NCBI GenBank assembly: GCA_028869725.1
Contig: JAGWRJ010000783.1
Location: 1 to 23,490, forward strand
Reading direction: 5' to 3'
Length of the DNA: 23,490 nucleotides
Source: Alphaproteobacteria bacterium
Lineage (GTDB): Bacteria > Pseudomonadota > Alphaproteobacteria > Micropepsales > Micropepsaceae
Under the pieces are notes generated by a model, which was given only the letters and a program-made list of their open reading frames with translations, made no database searches and was not told the origin of the DNA. Positions 1 through 7,408 of this stretch are shown here, piece by piece. Position numbers and translations under genes: made by a program. Positions within the stretch are counted from its first letter, which is position 1. Each line of letters starts with the position of its first letter.

Positions 1-607
1 GACGCGACAGCATGGCGCGAAAATCGCGCAGACGGGCCGTAATCAGGAGCGGCAGGAGGACCACCAGTCCGAAGGCATCGCCGACATACCAGGGAACGGC
101 GACTGACCAGAAGGGTGTGCCGTGACGAAGCCATTGTTCACTGGCCGCCAGCAGCGCCGATGCGACGGGGGCAGGCCCGACGGCAAGGGCAAAGAGGGCT
201 GAGAGCTGCCGCGGCCGCGCCAGATCGAGCGAAGCTCGTGCGATACGGCGCATCACAAGCACCATGATCGCAATCTCAACGCTGTTGCACAGCGTCAGTA
301 ACACCGCATCAATCGCCGCGTCGCCAAACGCAAGATCACCTGCAAGCGCCGCCAGGACACCGATGATCATCAATGGCCAGAACGCCCGCCGCGCTGACTT
401 GAGCATCACCGCGCAGATTATGGCATTGGCTACCCAGATGATGGCAACGCGCCCCGTAAATGAGGTCAGCCACAAACAGCCATAGGCGCTGGCAAACACG
501 AGTGCGGCAAACAGGCTGTAGCGCAGAAGCAGCATTACGCTGAGCGGACGGGCAGGCCGCGCCCAGTCCCGGCGAGAGCTGACATGCGGGTGAGGCGCCA
601 CGGACAT
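1..607 (-). CDS. MASE1-type membrane sensor protein, N-terminal part (truncated by window edge)
   Basis: Reading leftward from an ATG at 607 the frame stays open to base 1, giving about 202 residues of the N-terminus. After a short Arg/Pro-rich cytoplasmic start (MSVAPHPHVSSRRDW) there are several hydrophobic segments, with WVANAIICAVMLKSARRAFW followed by a helix reading LMIIGVLAALAGDLAFG and later WYVGDAFGLVVLLPLL. This pattern of short helices with a GD between them resembles the MASE1 integral membrane sensory domain, which usually precedes a histidine kinase, GGDEF or EAL output domain. The output domain would lie outside the window, so the signalling role is inferred. A GGAAG ribosome binding site lies 7 bases before the ATG. 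The gene is 245 bases downstream of rpsA and probably has its own promoter. Confidence 0.6.
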   Translation of the reverse strand, partial: MSVAPHPHVSSRRDWARPARPLSVMLLLRYSLFAALVFASAYGCLWLTSFTGRVAIIWVANAIICAVMLKSARRAFWPLMIIGVLAALAGDLAFGDAAIDAVLLTLCNSVEIAIMVLVMRRIARASLDLARPRQLSALFALAVGPAPVASALLAASEQWLRHGTPFWSVAVPWYVGDAFGLVVLLPLLITARLRDFRAMLSR

Positions 608-804
608 GATTAGCTTCCGATTTTCGCGGCTACACTACCTGCCGCACTCATAACCGGATGTTAACGGCGCGTCTGTGACGCACGCGATCACACATCAGCG
701 ACAAAGCTGACGCGACAGCAAAGAGATTTATGGAGTTTTGTGTGTTCGTATCGCCGACAGTCAGCGATGCACCAGATTACACGTCTGTTACAGTGTGCAA
801 GAGC

Positions 805-836
805 TGCTGTCCCCTTCCATATGGAAGGGGACAGCA
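805..836. repeat. 32-bp perfect palindrome after rpsA
   Basis: The sequence is perfectly self-complementary over 32 bases around a central CATATG at 818-823, with arms built on GCTGTCCCCTTCC. It starts 17 bases past the rpsA stop codon. As RNA it would fold into a very stable hairpin, so it may end or protect the rpsA transcript. Neither side has a T tract, so it is not a standard intrinsic terminator, and a dimeric regulator site is an alternative. The rest of 608-804 shows nothing else I can name. Confidence 0.6.
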
Positions 837-852
837 CTCGTGATCACAGAGA

Positions 853-2568
853 TCAGTCTTCGTTGTCGTCGCTACTCTTGCGCTTCAGTGCTGCGCCCAG
901 AATATCGCCGAGCGATGCGCCAGAATCGGAGGAGCCATACTGGGCCACGGCCTCCTTCTCTTCAGAGATCTCGCGGGCCTTGATCGAGAGCGAGATCTTG
1001 CGGCTGGCCTTGTCGTACTGCGTGACCATGGCATCGATCTTGTCGCCAACTCCAAAACGCTCTGGACGCTGATCTGCGCGATCGCGCGCAAGATCGGCAC
1101 GGCGGATGAAAGCTCTCACGCCATCGGCCAGCTCAACTTCGATGCCACCATCATTGACTTCCGTGACCGTAACGGTGACGACCGAGTTCTTGCGGAGGGG
1201 TCCCACCTTGTCCATCGGGTCTCCGGACAGCTGCTTGATGCCGAGGCTGACCCGTTCCTTCTCTGGATCGATGTCGAGCACACGGGCCCGCACAACCTGG
1301 CCCTTCTGGTAGTCCTTGACGGCGTCGTCGCCGGACTTGTCCCAGGACAGGTCTGACAGGTGCACCATGCCGTCGATATCACCGTCCAGACCGATGAACA
1401 GGCCGAATTCAGTGATCGACTTGATCTCACCTTCAATCTCGGTGCCCGGGGGATGGGCCGTAGCAAATGCCTGCCACGGATTTTCCATGCACTGCTTGAG
1501 ACCAAGGCTGATGCGCCGCTTGTTGGAATCGACTTCCAGCACCTGGACTTCGACATCCTGGCCCGGCGTGACGATCTTGGAGGGGGCAACGTTTTTCTTC
1601 ACCCAGCTCATCTCGGAGACATGCACGAGTCCCTCGACGCCTGGCTCGAGTTCGACGAACGCGCCATAATCGGTCACGTTTGTTACCTTGCCGCTGAAGC
1701 GGGCGCCGACCGGATACTTGGCGCCAACACCTTCCCAGGGATCTGTCTGCAGCTGCTTCATGCCGAGGCTGATGCGCTGCGTATCCTGATTGATCTTGAT
1801 GATCTGCACGGTCACGTTCTGACCGACATGGAGCACCTCGGTAGGATGGCTGACCCGGCGCCAGGCGATGTCGGTGACATGCAGCAGCCCATCGACGCCA
1901 CCCAGGTCGACGAACGCACCATAGTCAGTGATGTTCTTGACCACACCCTCGACCACCTGACCTTCCTTGAGGCTGGCAACCAGGGAGGAGCGCTCTTCGG
2001 CCCGGCGCTCCTCGAGCACCGCACGACGCGAAACGACGATGTTGCCACGCCGACGATCCATCTTGAGGATCTGGAACAGCTGCGGCTGGTTCATCAGCGG
2101 ACCAACATCGCGCATCGGGCGCACATCCACCTGAGACCCCGGCAGAAAGGCTACTGCCCCATCAAGATCGACGGTAAAGCCACCCTTGACGCGACCGAAG
2201 ATCACGCCGGTGACACGCGCTTCCTCGTTAAAGGCCCGCTCAAGACGGATCCAGCTTTCTTCACGACGCGCCTTGTCGCGGCTGAGCACCGCCTCACCCA
2301 TCGCGTTTTCAACGCGTTCCAGATAGACCTCGACCTCATCGCCAATAGCGACATTGGCGGGCTGACCCGGCATCGAGAATTCTTTGAGCGCCACTCGACC
2401 TTCGGTCTTGAGGCCGACGTCGATGACAGCAAAATCGCTTTCGATGGCCACGATCGTGCCACGGATGACCGAGCCTTCCTGGGGCGAGCGGCCTTCGAGG
2501 CTGGCCTCGAGCATGGTTTCGAAATCGGCGCGGGAGGGAGTGGCGATGGATTCAACGGCGTGAGACAT
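853..2568 (-). CDS. rpsA: 30S ribosomal protein S1
   Basis: This 571-residue protein has the six-S1-domain layout of bacterial ribosomal protein S1, which binds mRNA at the 30S platform and helps start translation of leaders with weak Shine-Dalgarno sites. The first repeats cover roughly residues 30-190 (GSVIRGTIVAIESDFAVIDVG). Two central copies carry the signature NITDYGAFVDLGGVDGLLHV and NVTDYGAFVELEPGVEGLVHV, a fourth has SITEFGLFIGLDGDIDGMVH, and a divergent sixth ends near residue 535. The tail GASLGDILGAALK is typical of alphaproteobacterial S1. Length matches the family (about 560-570). A TTAAGGAA ribosome binding site lies 6 bases before the ATG. It follows aroA and cmk on the same strand, a widespread bacterial order. 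Confidence 0.97.
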   Translation of the reverse strand: MSHAVESIATPSRADFETMLEASLEGRSPQEGSVIRGTIVAIESDFAVIDVGLKTEGRVALKEFSMPGQPANVAIGDEVEVYLERVENAMGEAVLSRDKARREESWIRLERAFNEEARVTGVIFGRVKGGFTVDLDGAVAFLPGSQVDVRPMRDVGPLMNQPQLFQILKMDRRRGNIVVSRRAVLEERRAEERSSLVASLKEGQVVEGVVKNITDYGAFVDLGGVDGLLHVTDIAWRRVSHPTEVLHVGQNVTVQIIKINQDTQRISLGMKQLQTDPWEGVGAKYPVGARFSGKVTNVTDYGAFVELEPGVEGLVHVSEMSWVKKNVAPSKIVTPGQDVEVQVLEVDSNKRRISLGLKQCMENPWQAFATAHPPGTEIEGEIKSITEFGLFIGLDGDIDGMVHLSDLSWDKSGDDAVKDYQKGQVVRARVLDIDPEKERVSLGIKQLSGDPMDKVGPLRKNSVVTVTVTEVNDGGIEVELADGVRAFIRRADLARDRADQRPERFGVGDKIDAMVTQYDKASRKISLSIKAREISEEKEAVAQYGSSDSGASLGDILGAALKRKSSDDNED

Positions 2569-2640
2569 GAATTTCCTTAAGTGGGCTGAGAAGTGGCGTC
2601 GCGCCTGTCACGATGCTCCGGTGAATTTGGGAACAGAATG

Positions 2641-2690
2641 AAGACGAAACGGTCTTAAAGCCAAATATGCCGACCCGGTCCGAAACCGGG
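2641..2690 (-). promoter_or_regulatory. Possible structured leader of rpsA (two hairpins)
   Basis: In the 235 bases between cmk and rpsA two inverted repeats sit 73-122 bases before the rpsA ATG. One has arms CCCGGT (2674-2679) and ACCGGG (2685-2690). The other has arms AAGAC (2641-2645) and GTCTT (2652-2656). S1 represses its own translation through leader structures in other bacteria, so an autoregulatory leader is plausible. The first hairpin could also be a partial terminator after cmk. No T tract follows either one. Confidence 0.35.
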
Positions 2691-2803
2691 CGGACTTCCG
2701 CACATCGGCCCGTCTTTCCAGAACATGGCACCCGCGCAGCAGGTTGGTTCAAATCGGGATTTGGAACGCAGAACCAGCTCGGGCGAGCGTCGCCGGGTCT
2801 CCT

Positions 2804-3475
2804 TCAACCCCTTGGCTTGGCTTCGAGCTTGGCCGCAAGCCTGGGTTCCACCAGGACAAGGGCGGTTGCGAACGCGGCGTCTATACCCAAATCTGTCGTA
2901 TCTAGCAAGGCAGCATCATCGGCCTGGCGCAGAGGTGCCACCGCCCGTGCACGATCGGCCGCGTCGCGGCTGACCAGTTCTTCACGCACGTCATCTTCGG
3001 ACCGCTGAATGCCCAGACCGGCCAGTTCCAGCCAACGGCGATGGGCGCGGACCTTCGGGTCCGCATCGACAAAAAGTTTGGCATCGGCCTCAGGACATAT
3101 GACCGTACCGATGTCGCGGCCATCGACGACTGCGCCGGCCGCACCGCCTGGCGGATGGGCGATGAACTGGCGCTGATAGTTCAGAAGTGTATCGCGGACG
3201 CTGGCGATGGCGGCGACTTTGGACGCAGCAGCGCCCACGGCGTCGCTGCGCAGACGAAGCTCCTGGGCACGCGTGTGATCGATCGCGCGTGCGGCGGCAA
3301 GTGCGTCGATTTCCGAGGTCGGATCTCCTCCGGCATCCAGTACGCCAAGTGCCGTCAACCGGTAGAGCACGCCCGAATCCAGATGTGCAAAGCCGAAATG
3401 CTGAGCAAGGCGACGTGCCAGCGTGCCCTTGCCCGACGCAGCAGTGCCATCGACGGCAATCACCGGTGGATGCAT
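2804..3475 (-). CDS. cmk: (d)CMP kinase
   Basis: The 223-residue product phosphorylates CMP and dCMP with ATP in pyrimidine nucleotide synthesis and salvage. It opens with VIAVDGTAASGKGT, the P-loop at about residues 10-18, followed by the CMP-binding DSGVLYR near residue 35. DGRDIGTVI and the RDAADRARAVAPL segment contain the arginines that contact the phosphates in this family. I chose the ATG at 3475, whose A is shared with the aroA stop (TGATG). An in-frame TTG one codon earlier would add a single Met. The coupling with aroA implies co-transcription and translational linkage. Length is normal for the family (about 220-230). Confidence 0.95.
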   Translation of the reverse strand: MHPPVIAVDGTAASGKGTLARRLAQHFGFAHLDSGVLYRLTALGVLDAGGDPTSEIDALAAARAIDHTRAQELRLRSDAVGAAASKVAAIASVRDTLLNYQRQFIAHPPGGAAGAVVDGRDIGTVICPEADAKLFVDADPKVRAHRRWLELAGLGIQRSEDDVREELVSRDAADRARAVAPLRQADDAALLDTTDLGIDAAFATALVLVEPRLAAKLEAKPRG

Positions 3476-4818
3476 CAACCGGGCTCCGCGAAATTGGCGC
3501 CCAACCGGCGCATCAGGGGACAGAATTCCGGAAAGCTGGTCGCGATCATGGTGGTGTCATCCACAGCCACCGGATCACGGCTGGCAAGGCCCGCAACCAG
3601 AAAACTCATGGCAATGCGGTGATCCATCTGGGTGGCAATGATGCCGCCGCCGGGCACATCACGCCCCATTCCCTCGATGATGAGGCCATCGGCCAGTTCC
3701 TCGACCCGGACACCGATTGCCTTCAGACCGGCGGCGACGGCGGCTAGGCGGTCACTCTCCTTGACTCGAAGTTCTTCGAGACCGCGCAGCACCGTGCGCC
3801 CCTCGGCAAAAGCTGCGGCCACCGCAAGGATCGGATATTCGTCGATCATGGACGGTGCCCAGTCCGCTGGCACTTCGATACCGCTGAGCGGGCTGTGGCG
3901 CACCACGAGATCCCCAATTTCCTCGCCACCGCTGTCGCGCCGGTTTACCACCTCAAGAGACGCGCCCATCGCGCGCAGCGCAGCAAAGAGACCGGTTCGA
4001 CGGGGATTGAGCAGCACATCTGGCACGCGGATCTCCGAGCCCGGAACCAGCAATGCAGCCACCGCGGGAAAGGCCGCCGAGGACGGATCGCGCGGCACGG
4101 CAATCGGGCAGGCCGTCAGCTCAGCTTCGCCCAGGACGGAGATCGCCTCACCGGTCTCCAGAGGTTCGACGTGGATCTGGGCACCGAAGGCACGCAGCAT
4201 GCGCTCAGTGTGGTCACGGGTCAGTGCCGACTGCGAGATGGTGGTGCGTCCTGGGGCATTGAGTGCAGCAAGCAATAGGGCGGATTTGACCTGCGCCGAC
4301 GCGAGCGTGACGTGATGGCGGATCGGCAGGGCCTCACGCGCCCCAACAAGGGTGATGGGCATGCGTCCACCCTCGCCCGCCTGAGCTTCGGCTCCGAACA
4401 GGCGCAGCGGTTCCAGCACCCGCCCCATGGGCCGGCGGCGCAGGCTGTCATCGCCGGTGAAGACCGCCCGGATCGGGGTGGTGGCCATCATACCCATCAC
4501 CAGCCGCGAACCGGTACCCGAATTGCCAAAATCGAGCACGTCCTCGGGTTCACCAAGTCCGCCGACGCCGACGCCAAAGACCGACCAGCTGCCATCCGCA
4601 TGGCGCTCGACCCGCGCCCCGAAGGCGCGCATGGCGGCTGCCGTGTTCAGCACGTCCTCGGCCTCGAGCAGCCCCTCGATGCGGGTTTCGCCCACACAGA
4701 GGGCACCCAGGATGAGGGCACGGTGGGAAATCGACTTGTCGCCCGGCACGGCGGCGGTACCGCCAAGCAGGGAGCCGGCAGCGTGGGCACGAAGCGGACG
4801 GGGCGATGCGTGAACCAT
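3475..4818 (-). CDS. aroA: 3-phosphoshikimate 1-carboxyvinyltransferase (EPSP synthase), class II-like
   Basis: This 447-residue enzyme transfers enolpyruvyl from PEP to shikimate-3-phosphate, the sixth step of the shikimate pathway. Recognisable parts are PGDKSISHR (residues 25-33), DFGNSGTGSR (96-105), RRRPMGRVLEPL, SAQVKSALLLAAL, RDHTERML, PSMIDEYPILAVAAAFAEG, the catalytic LRVKESDR segment and a C-terminal DHRIAMSF. GDKS, SAQ-K and R-D-H-T are the motifs of class II enzymes such as the CP4 type. The residue matching CP4 Ala100 is Gly101 here, and the usual NPTRT is NPRRT, so glyphosate insensitivity should not be assumed. It begins at the ATG at 4818 with only a weak ribosome binding site, and is divergent from the TIGR02300 gene. 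Confidence 0.95.
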   Translation of the reverse strand: MVHASPRPLRAHAAGSLLGGTAAVPGDKSISHRALILGALCVGETRIEGLLEAEDVLNTAAAMRAFGARVERHADGSWSVFGVGVGGLGEPEDVLDFGNSGTGSRLVMGMMATTPIRAVFTGDDSLRRRPMGRVLEPLRLFGAEAQAGEGGRMPITLVGAREALPIRHHVTLASAQVKSALLLAALNAPGRTTISQSALTRDHTERMLRAFGAQIHVEPLETGEAISVLGEAELTACPIAVPRDPSSAAFPAVAALLVPGSEIRVPDVLLNPRRTGLFAALRAMGASLEVVNRRDSGGEEIGDLVVRHSPLSGIEVPADWAPSMIDEYPILAVAAAFAEGRTVLRGLEELRVKESDRLAAVAAGLKAIGVRVEELADGLIIEGMGRDVPGGGIIATQMDHRIAMSFLVAGLASRDPVAVDDTTMIATSFPEFCPLMRRLGANFAEPG

Positions 4819-4969
4819 GGCGACTGCCTAGCGCAACCGGAGGCCCGGTCAAGTGCGTGTCGGGTGCCCCAGGGCATAAAATTGTCAGTCAGCGGCAACT
4901 ATCACTTTGACAGTGGCCTCCACCCGTGGCAAACCCGCGCCCTTCGCAATCACGACGGACCTTTCACCC

Positions 4970-5494
4970 TTGGTCAAGGCAGATCTCGGAACGAAGCGTG
5001 CATGCCCCTCTTGCGGGGCCCGCTTCTACGACCTTCAGAAGCGGCCGATCGAATGCCCCAAGTGCGCATTCACGTTCGAGCCGGAAGCACTCTACAAACA
5101 GCGCCGACCGCGCCAGCCGGAGCCGCAGGAAGCTGAGGCCGAAGCCGAGCGCGAAGACGAGGAAGAAGAAGAAGGCGCGGAAGAGGAAGAGGACGTCGAA
5201 GTCGAAGAGACCGAGGCGGAAGCTCCCGCGAAGGCCAAAAAGAAGCGTCCTGCGTCCGATGAGGACGAGGAGGAGCTCGAAGAAGACGAGGTTGAAGAGA
5301 CGGAAGAGGACTTCGAAGACGCCGGCATGAGCGTCGTCGAGGACGAAGCCGACGAGGATGATCTCGATCTTGGCGACGATGAAGACGTCGAGACTGATGA
5401 CGACGACGAAGATCTCCTTGCCGAGGTCGACGAAGATGAAGACGAGGACATGACCGGCATCATTGATGCCGATATCGAGAAGGACGAGCCGTAA
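4970..5494 (+). CDS. TIGR02300 (FYDLN-acid) family protein
   Basis: The N-terminus has the family signature LGTKRACPSCGARFYDL, followed by a second CPKC pair, so four cysteines could form a zinc ribbon. About 30 residues later the protein turns into a tail made almost wholly of Glu and Asp with a few Lys/Arg patches (KAKKKRPAS), continuing to the C-terminus. The family is common in Alphaproteobacteria and has no established function. I start it at TTG 4970 because relatives begin with M-V-K just before the LGTKR segment. A longer in-frame TTG start at 4907 would add 21 residues and cannot be excluded. The gene lies directly before tRNA-Ala, and the divergent region to aroA (4819-4969) has a TTGACA hexamer at 4907-4912. 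Confidence 0.85.
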   Translation: MVKADLGTKRACPSCGARFYDLQKRPIECPKCAFTFEPEALYKQRRPRQPEPQEAEAEAEREDEEEEEGAEEEEDVEVEETEAEAPAKAKKKRPASDEDEEELEEDEVEETEEDFEDAGMSVVEDEADEDDLDLGDDEDVETDDDDEDLLAEVDEDEDEDMTGIIDADIEKDEP

Positions 5495-5545
5495 GGCCGC
5501 CTGCTCGCGCAGAACTTCCGGCGACCCAAGGCCGGACGCTGGTTC

Positions 5546-5621
5546 GGGGCTGTAGCTCAGTTGGGAGAGCGCGTGAATGGCATTCACGAGGTCAGCGGTT
5601 CGATCCCGCTCAGCTCCACCA
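5546..5621 (+). tRNA. tRNA-Ala (GGC anticodon)
   Basis: This is a full 76-base cloverleaf with encoded CCA. The acceptor arm pairs GGGGCTG with CAGCTCC and contains the G3:U70 wobble pair, the main alanine identity element. The anticodon stem is CGTGA/TCACG with loop ATGGCAT, so the anticodon is GGC. The T arm has GGTTCGATCC. Bases 5577-5621 belong to the 46-bp repeat also found at 19075-19120, so the 3' part of this gene was probably supplied by the integrated element and restores a working tRNA. The gene is now cut off from the terminator-like hairpin at 19129. Confidence 0.97.
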
Positions 5622-5622
5622 A
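5577..5622 (+). repeat. attL core (46-bp direct repeat)
   Basis: The 46 bases starting ATGGCATTCACGAGGTCAGC are identical to 19075-19120. They begin in the anticodon loop and run through the tRNA 3' end and one base beyond CCA. The identity stops abruptly at both sides (A/C before, T/A after). Confidence 0.95.
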
Positions 5623-5679
5623 TATTTTCAATGACTTAGATGCACATCTAACGTACCAATCCTGAGACATTGAATGGCT

Positions 5680-5698
5680 GGGTAACAGCACGGGTAAC
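5680..5698. promoter_or_regulatory. Putative integrase arm-type sites, left end
   Basis: Two direct copies of GGGTAAC (5680-5686 and 5692-5698), 12 bases apart, lie 58 bases inside attL. A matching pair lies inside attR. Paired short repeats near both att cores are what arm-binding domains of tyrosine integrases recognise. The assignment rests on position and repetition only. A separate inverted repeat, TTAGATG-CA-CATCTAA at 5636-5651, lies between these sites and the core. Confidence 0.5.
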
Positions 5699-5801
5699 GC
5701 CGAACGCCTACCACTTTAGAATGCCGGCCCAAGCGTCCCCTTTTTTCTTCGCTGGCGGGATCAGCCGTTTTGGTCGGCGCAACGTAGTCCCGAAGATCGC
5801 C

Positions 5802-6140
5802 CTACATTTCATCGCCAGACCCTGAATTCCAACGGTATGGCTCACCAGCGCGGGCTTTCCACATACTCTGAGAGTTGAGCAATGTTGTGCCGCCAGCCAC
5901 ATCGTTGGCGTGCTTGGACAATGCGAGCAGCACCATTGCTCCAAGATGCACGTGATCCTTCGCGTTTAGCCTCTTAAGAAGACGGAAGAAGTTGTCTCTC
6001 TGCACACTTTCAACATCTGGGTGGAGAAAGATAAGAATAATAAATTGAACCAAATTATGATTATCTTTGAGCTCCTTACGCCAAAGTGCGTACATGAACA
6101 GAGCAATTACCGCCGCCAGTCCACCAAAGAGCCACACCAT
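5802..6140 (-). CDS. Small membrane-anchored protein of unknown function
   Basis: The 112-residue product starts with a hydrophobic segment, VWLFGGLAAVIALFMYALW, ending in positive residues, so it is probably anchored in the inner membrane with the rest cytoplasmic. A second partly hydrophobic stretch (LVQFIILIFL) follows near residue 32, and the remainder is a soluble-looking domain with no motif I recognise. I chose the ATG at 6140 because AGAGGG lies 8 bases upstream. Longer starts at 6170 and 6200 lack a good site. This gene and its surroundings are clearly more AT-rich than the chromosome, and it is the only minus-strand gene at this end, separated from the main element operons. It may be element cargo. 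Confidence 0.55.
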   Translation of the reverse strand: MVWLFGGLAAVIALFMYALWRKELKDNHNLVQFIILIFLHPDVESVQRDNFFRLLKRLNAKDHVHLGAMVLLALSKHANDVAGGTTLLNSQSMWKARAGEPYRWNSGSGDEM

Positions 6141-6329
6141 ATCTAAATCCCTCTTTTTGCCCCTCGCCATAAATACACTTAGCGAAAAATACACGGCCAC
6201 ACCGTTCTATACATGTGTGCTACTGAATTCGTTTCTGGTTATTTAATTTCGAATGCCCACGCCCGAATTGGTCCATTGATCCGCTCGTACGCTTGGCGGC
6301 TGGTTTGTGACTCCCGGAATGTCCGCTTG

Positions 6330-6353
6330 TGGACCATCAAAAGTGATGGTCCA
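6330..6353. promoter_or_regulatory. Perfect inverted repeat upstream of the lipoprotein gene
   Basis: TGGACCATCA (6330-6339) and TGATGGTCCA (6344-6353) are perfect complements around the loop AAAG, 26 bases before the lipoprotein ATG. No T tract follows, so an operator or a 5'-leader hairpin is more likely than a terminator. The rest of 6201-6379 is AT-rich without a clear promoter. Confidence 0.5.
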
Positions 6354-6379
6354 GTCCAACGGTCAAAGGGGGGAACTCA

Positions 6380-6748
6380 ATGAGAAAGCAAATTGCAGTC
6401 TTCGCGCTGGCGAGCGCGCTTGCCGGTTGCGTGTCGGCGGGAACTCAGGTGACTGAACAACAGGCCCAGCAGTTCAAAAAGGGCATCACCACTGAAAGCC
6501 AAGTGATCGCCAAGCTGGGTTCCCCTACCACAACAACGATCAAGGATGACGGGACGCGGGTGGATACTTACGTCTTTACCCACGCGACCCCGAATGCAGT
6601 GGATTTCGTTCCCGTTGTCGGGCTTCTCGCGGGGGGAGCTCATGGCAAGAGTACCCAGGTCGCTTTCACCTTCAACAAGAGCGGCGTTCTTCAAAGTTAC
6701 GCGAGTACCACCTCGAACGTCGACATGCATACGGGGGTGTTCAATTGA
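6380..6748 (+). CDS. BamE/SmpA-like lipoprotein
   Basis: The 122-residue product has a short basic start, a hydrophobic segment and the lipobox LAGC with Cys17, so it should be exported by Sec, lipidated and probably sent to the outer membrane. The mature part has the BamE/SmpA-like pattern: GITTESQVIAKLGSPTTTT, then DDGTRVDTYVF, then STQVAFTFNKSGVLQSY. True BamE is a subunit of the Bam machine. Copies on mobile elements are probably cargo that changes the cell surface, but no direct role can be read here. The ribosome binding site is strong (AAAGGGGGG, 6-7 bases before the ATG). The next gene overlaps by 4 bases, and a perfect inverted repeat sits just upstream. Confidence 0.75.
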   Translation: MRKQIAVFALASALAGCVSAGTQVTEQQAQQFKKGITTESQVIAKLGSPTTTTIKDDGTRVDTYVFTHATPNAVDFVPVVGLLAGGAHGKSTQVAFTFNKSGVLQSYASTTSNVDMHTGVFN

Positions 6749-7212
6749 CCAGGCAACGTAAGGTGCGCCCAGAGAAAGCCATCGGCAAATATGTACTCTG
6801 CATCCCGCTCTTGGGGCTCAGCTATCCCGTCACGAGCGTTGCCGCGAGATCTGCGCCGGTAAACGTTTGCATGGCTCTTAAGACGGCTGTCCGGTCGGCT
6901 GAAATGGATGCCAGCGATGCGCTCGCGGAAAAACTCACCGAAGACAGTGCGCCGAGGGGTGCTGTGGAACAAGAGACGATTGTCGCGGCATACGATCAAA
7001 TTCGGGACAATTTGATGCTCATGGGACAGCATCATTGCTCCCCGCTGGATCGCCCAATCGATGCGCACATATACCTGGGCGATGCCCTGACCTGCCAAGG
7101 CGATCTGCTGAAGGCGCAGGTGCAATCCTCAACGACATCACCAGCAAGCTGTGACCGCTCCACTTGGAAGCCATTCGCGGCGACCGTCCCAGGAGTCAGC
7201 CATGGCAACTAG
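6745..7212 (+). CDS. Predicted exported protein of unknown function
   Basis: This 155-residue product starts at a TTG that overlaps the lipoprotein stop as TTGA, so the two are translationally coupled. A positive N-terminus (TRQRKVRPEKAIGK) precedes YVLCIPLLGLSYPVTSVAARSA, which looks like a signal peptide with a likely cut after an Ala. The mature part is mixed helical with cysteines (VCMALKTAV, HHCSPLD, DALTCQGD) and an SCDRS near the end. I recognise no family. Export plus coupling suggests that it works with the lipoprotein at the cell envelope. Confidence 0.55.
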   Translation: MTRQRKVRPEKAIGKYVLCIPLLGLSYPVTSVAARSAPVNVCMALKTAVRSAEMDASDALAEKLTEDSAPRGAVEQETIVAAYDQIRDNLMLMGQHHCSPLDRPIDAHIYLGDALTCQGDLLKAQVQSSTTSPASCDRSTWKPFAATVPGVSHGN

Positions 7213-7408
7213 TATCCTTCACTCTGCACCAAACGGGGCGAAAATGATCGTCGCCGAGTTGAGAGACGGAAATGGCAATCTTGCCGCCCCGCTCATGTAC
7301 ACCGTTACGGGCCCCCATACTCCAGCCCCTTTATATTCGGGTCCGAGCAAAGACGAAGCCGATGAGGCTTTCGAGGTGGCACGACAGGCCAAGCGTCCAA
7401 AAGCCTAA
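7202..7408 (+). CDS. Small protein of unknown function (68 aa)
   Basis: An ATG at 7202 preceded by CCAGGAGTCAGCC (good ribosome binding site) starts a 68-residue product with no signal peptide. It reads as a small beta-rich domain with the segments KMIVAELRDGNGN and LMYTVTGPHTPAPLYSGP, then an acidic helix DEADEAFEVARQ and a basic tail. The start overlaps the end of the upstream gene by 11 bases, so it is the third gene of a plus-strand cassette. An in-frame start further upstream lies inside the previous gene and is less likely. After it, 7409-7671 holds only a possible remnant on the minus strand. Confidence 0.6.
   Translation: MATSILHSAPNGAKMIVAELRDGNGNLAAPLMYTVTGPHTPAPLYSGPSKDEADEAFEVARQAKRPKA

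Noticed and set aside
1360..2580. 406-codon open frame on the plus strand
   Set aside because: It lies fully antisense to rpsA, has low-complexity His/Asp composition and matches no family; it is a product of GC-rich codon use.
5092..5529. Serine-rich minus-strand open frame
   Set aside because: It is the complement of the Glu/Asp codons of the TIGR02300 protein tail.
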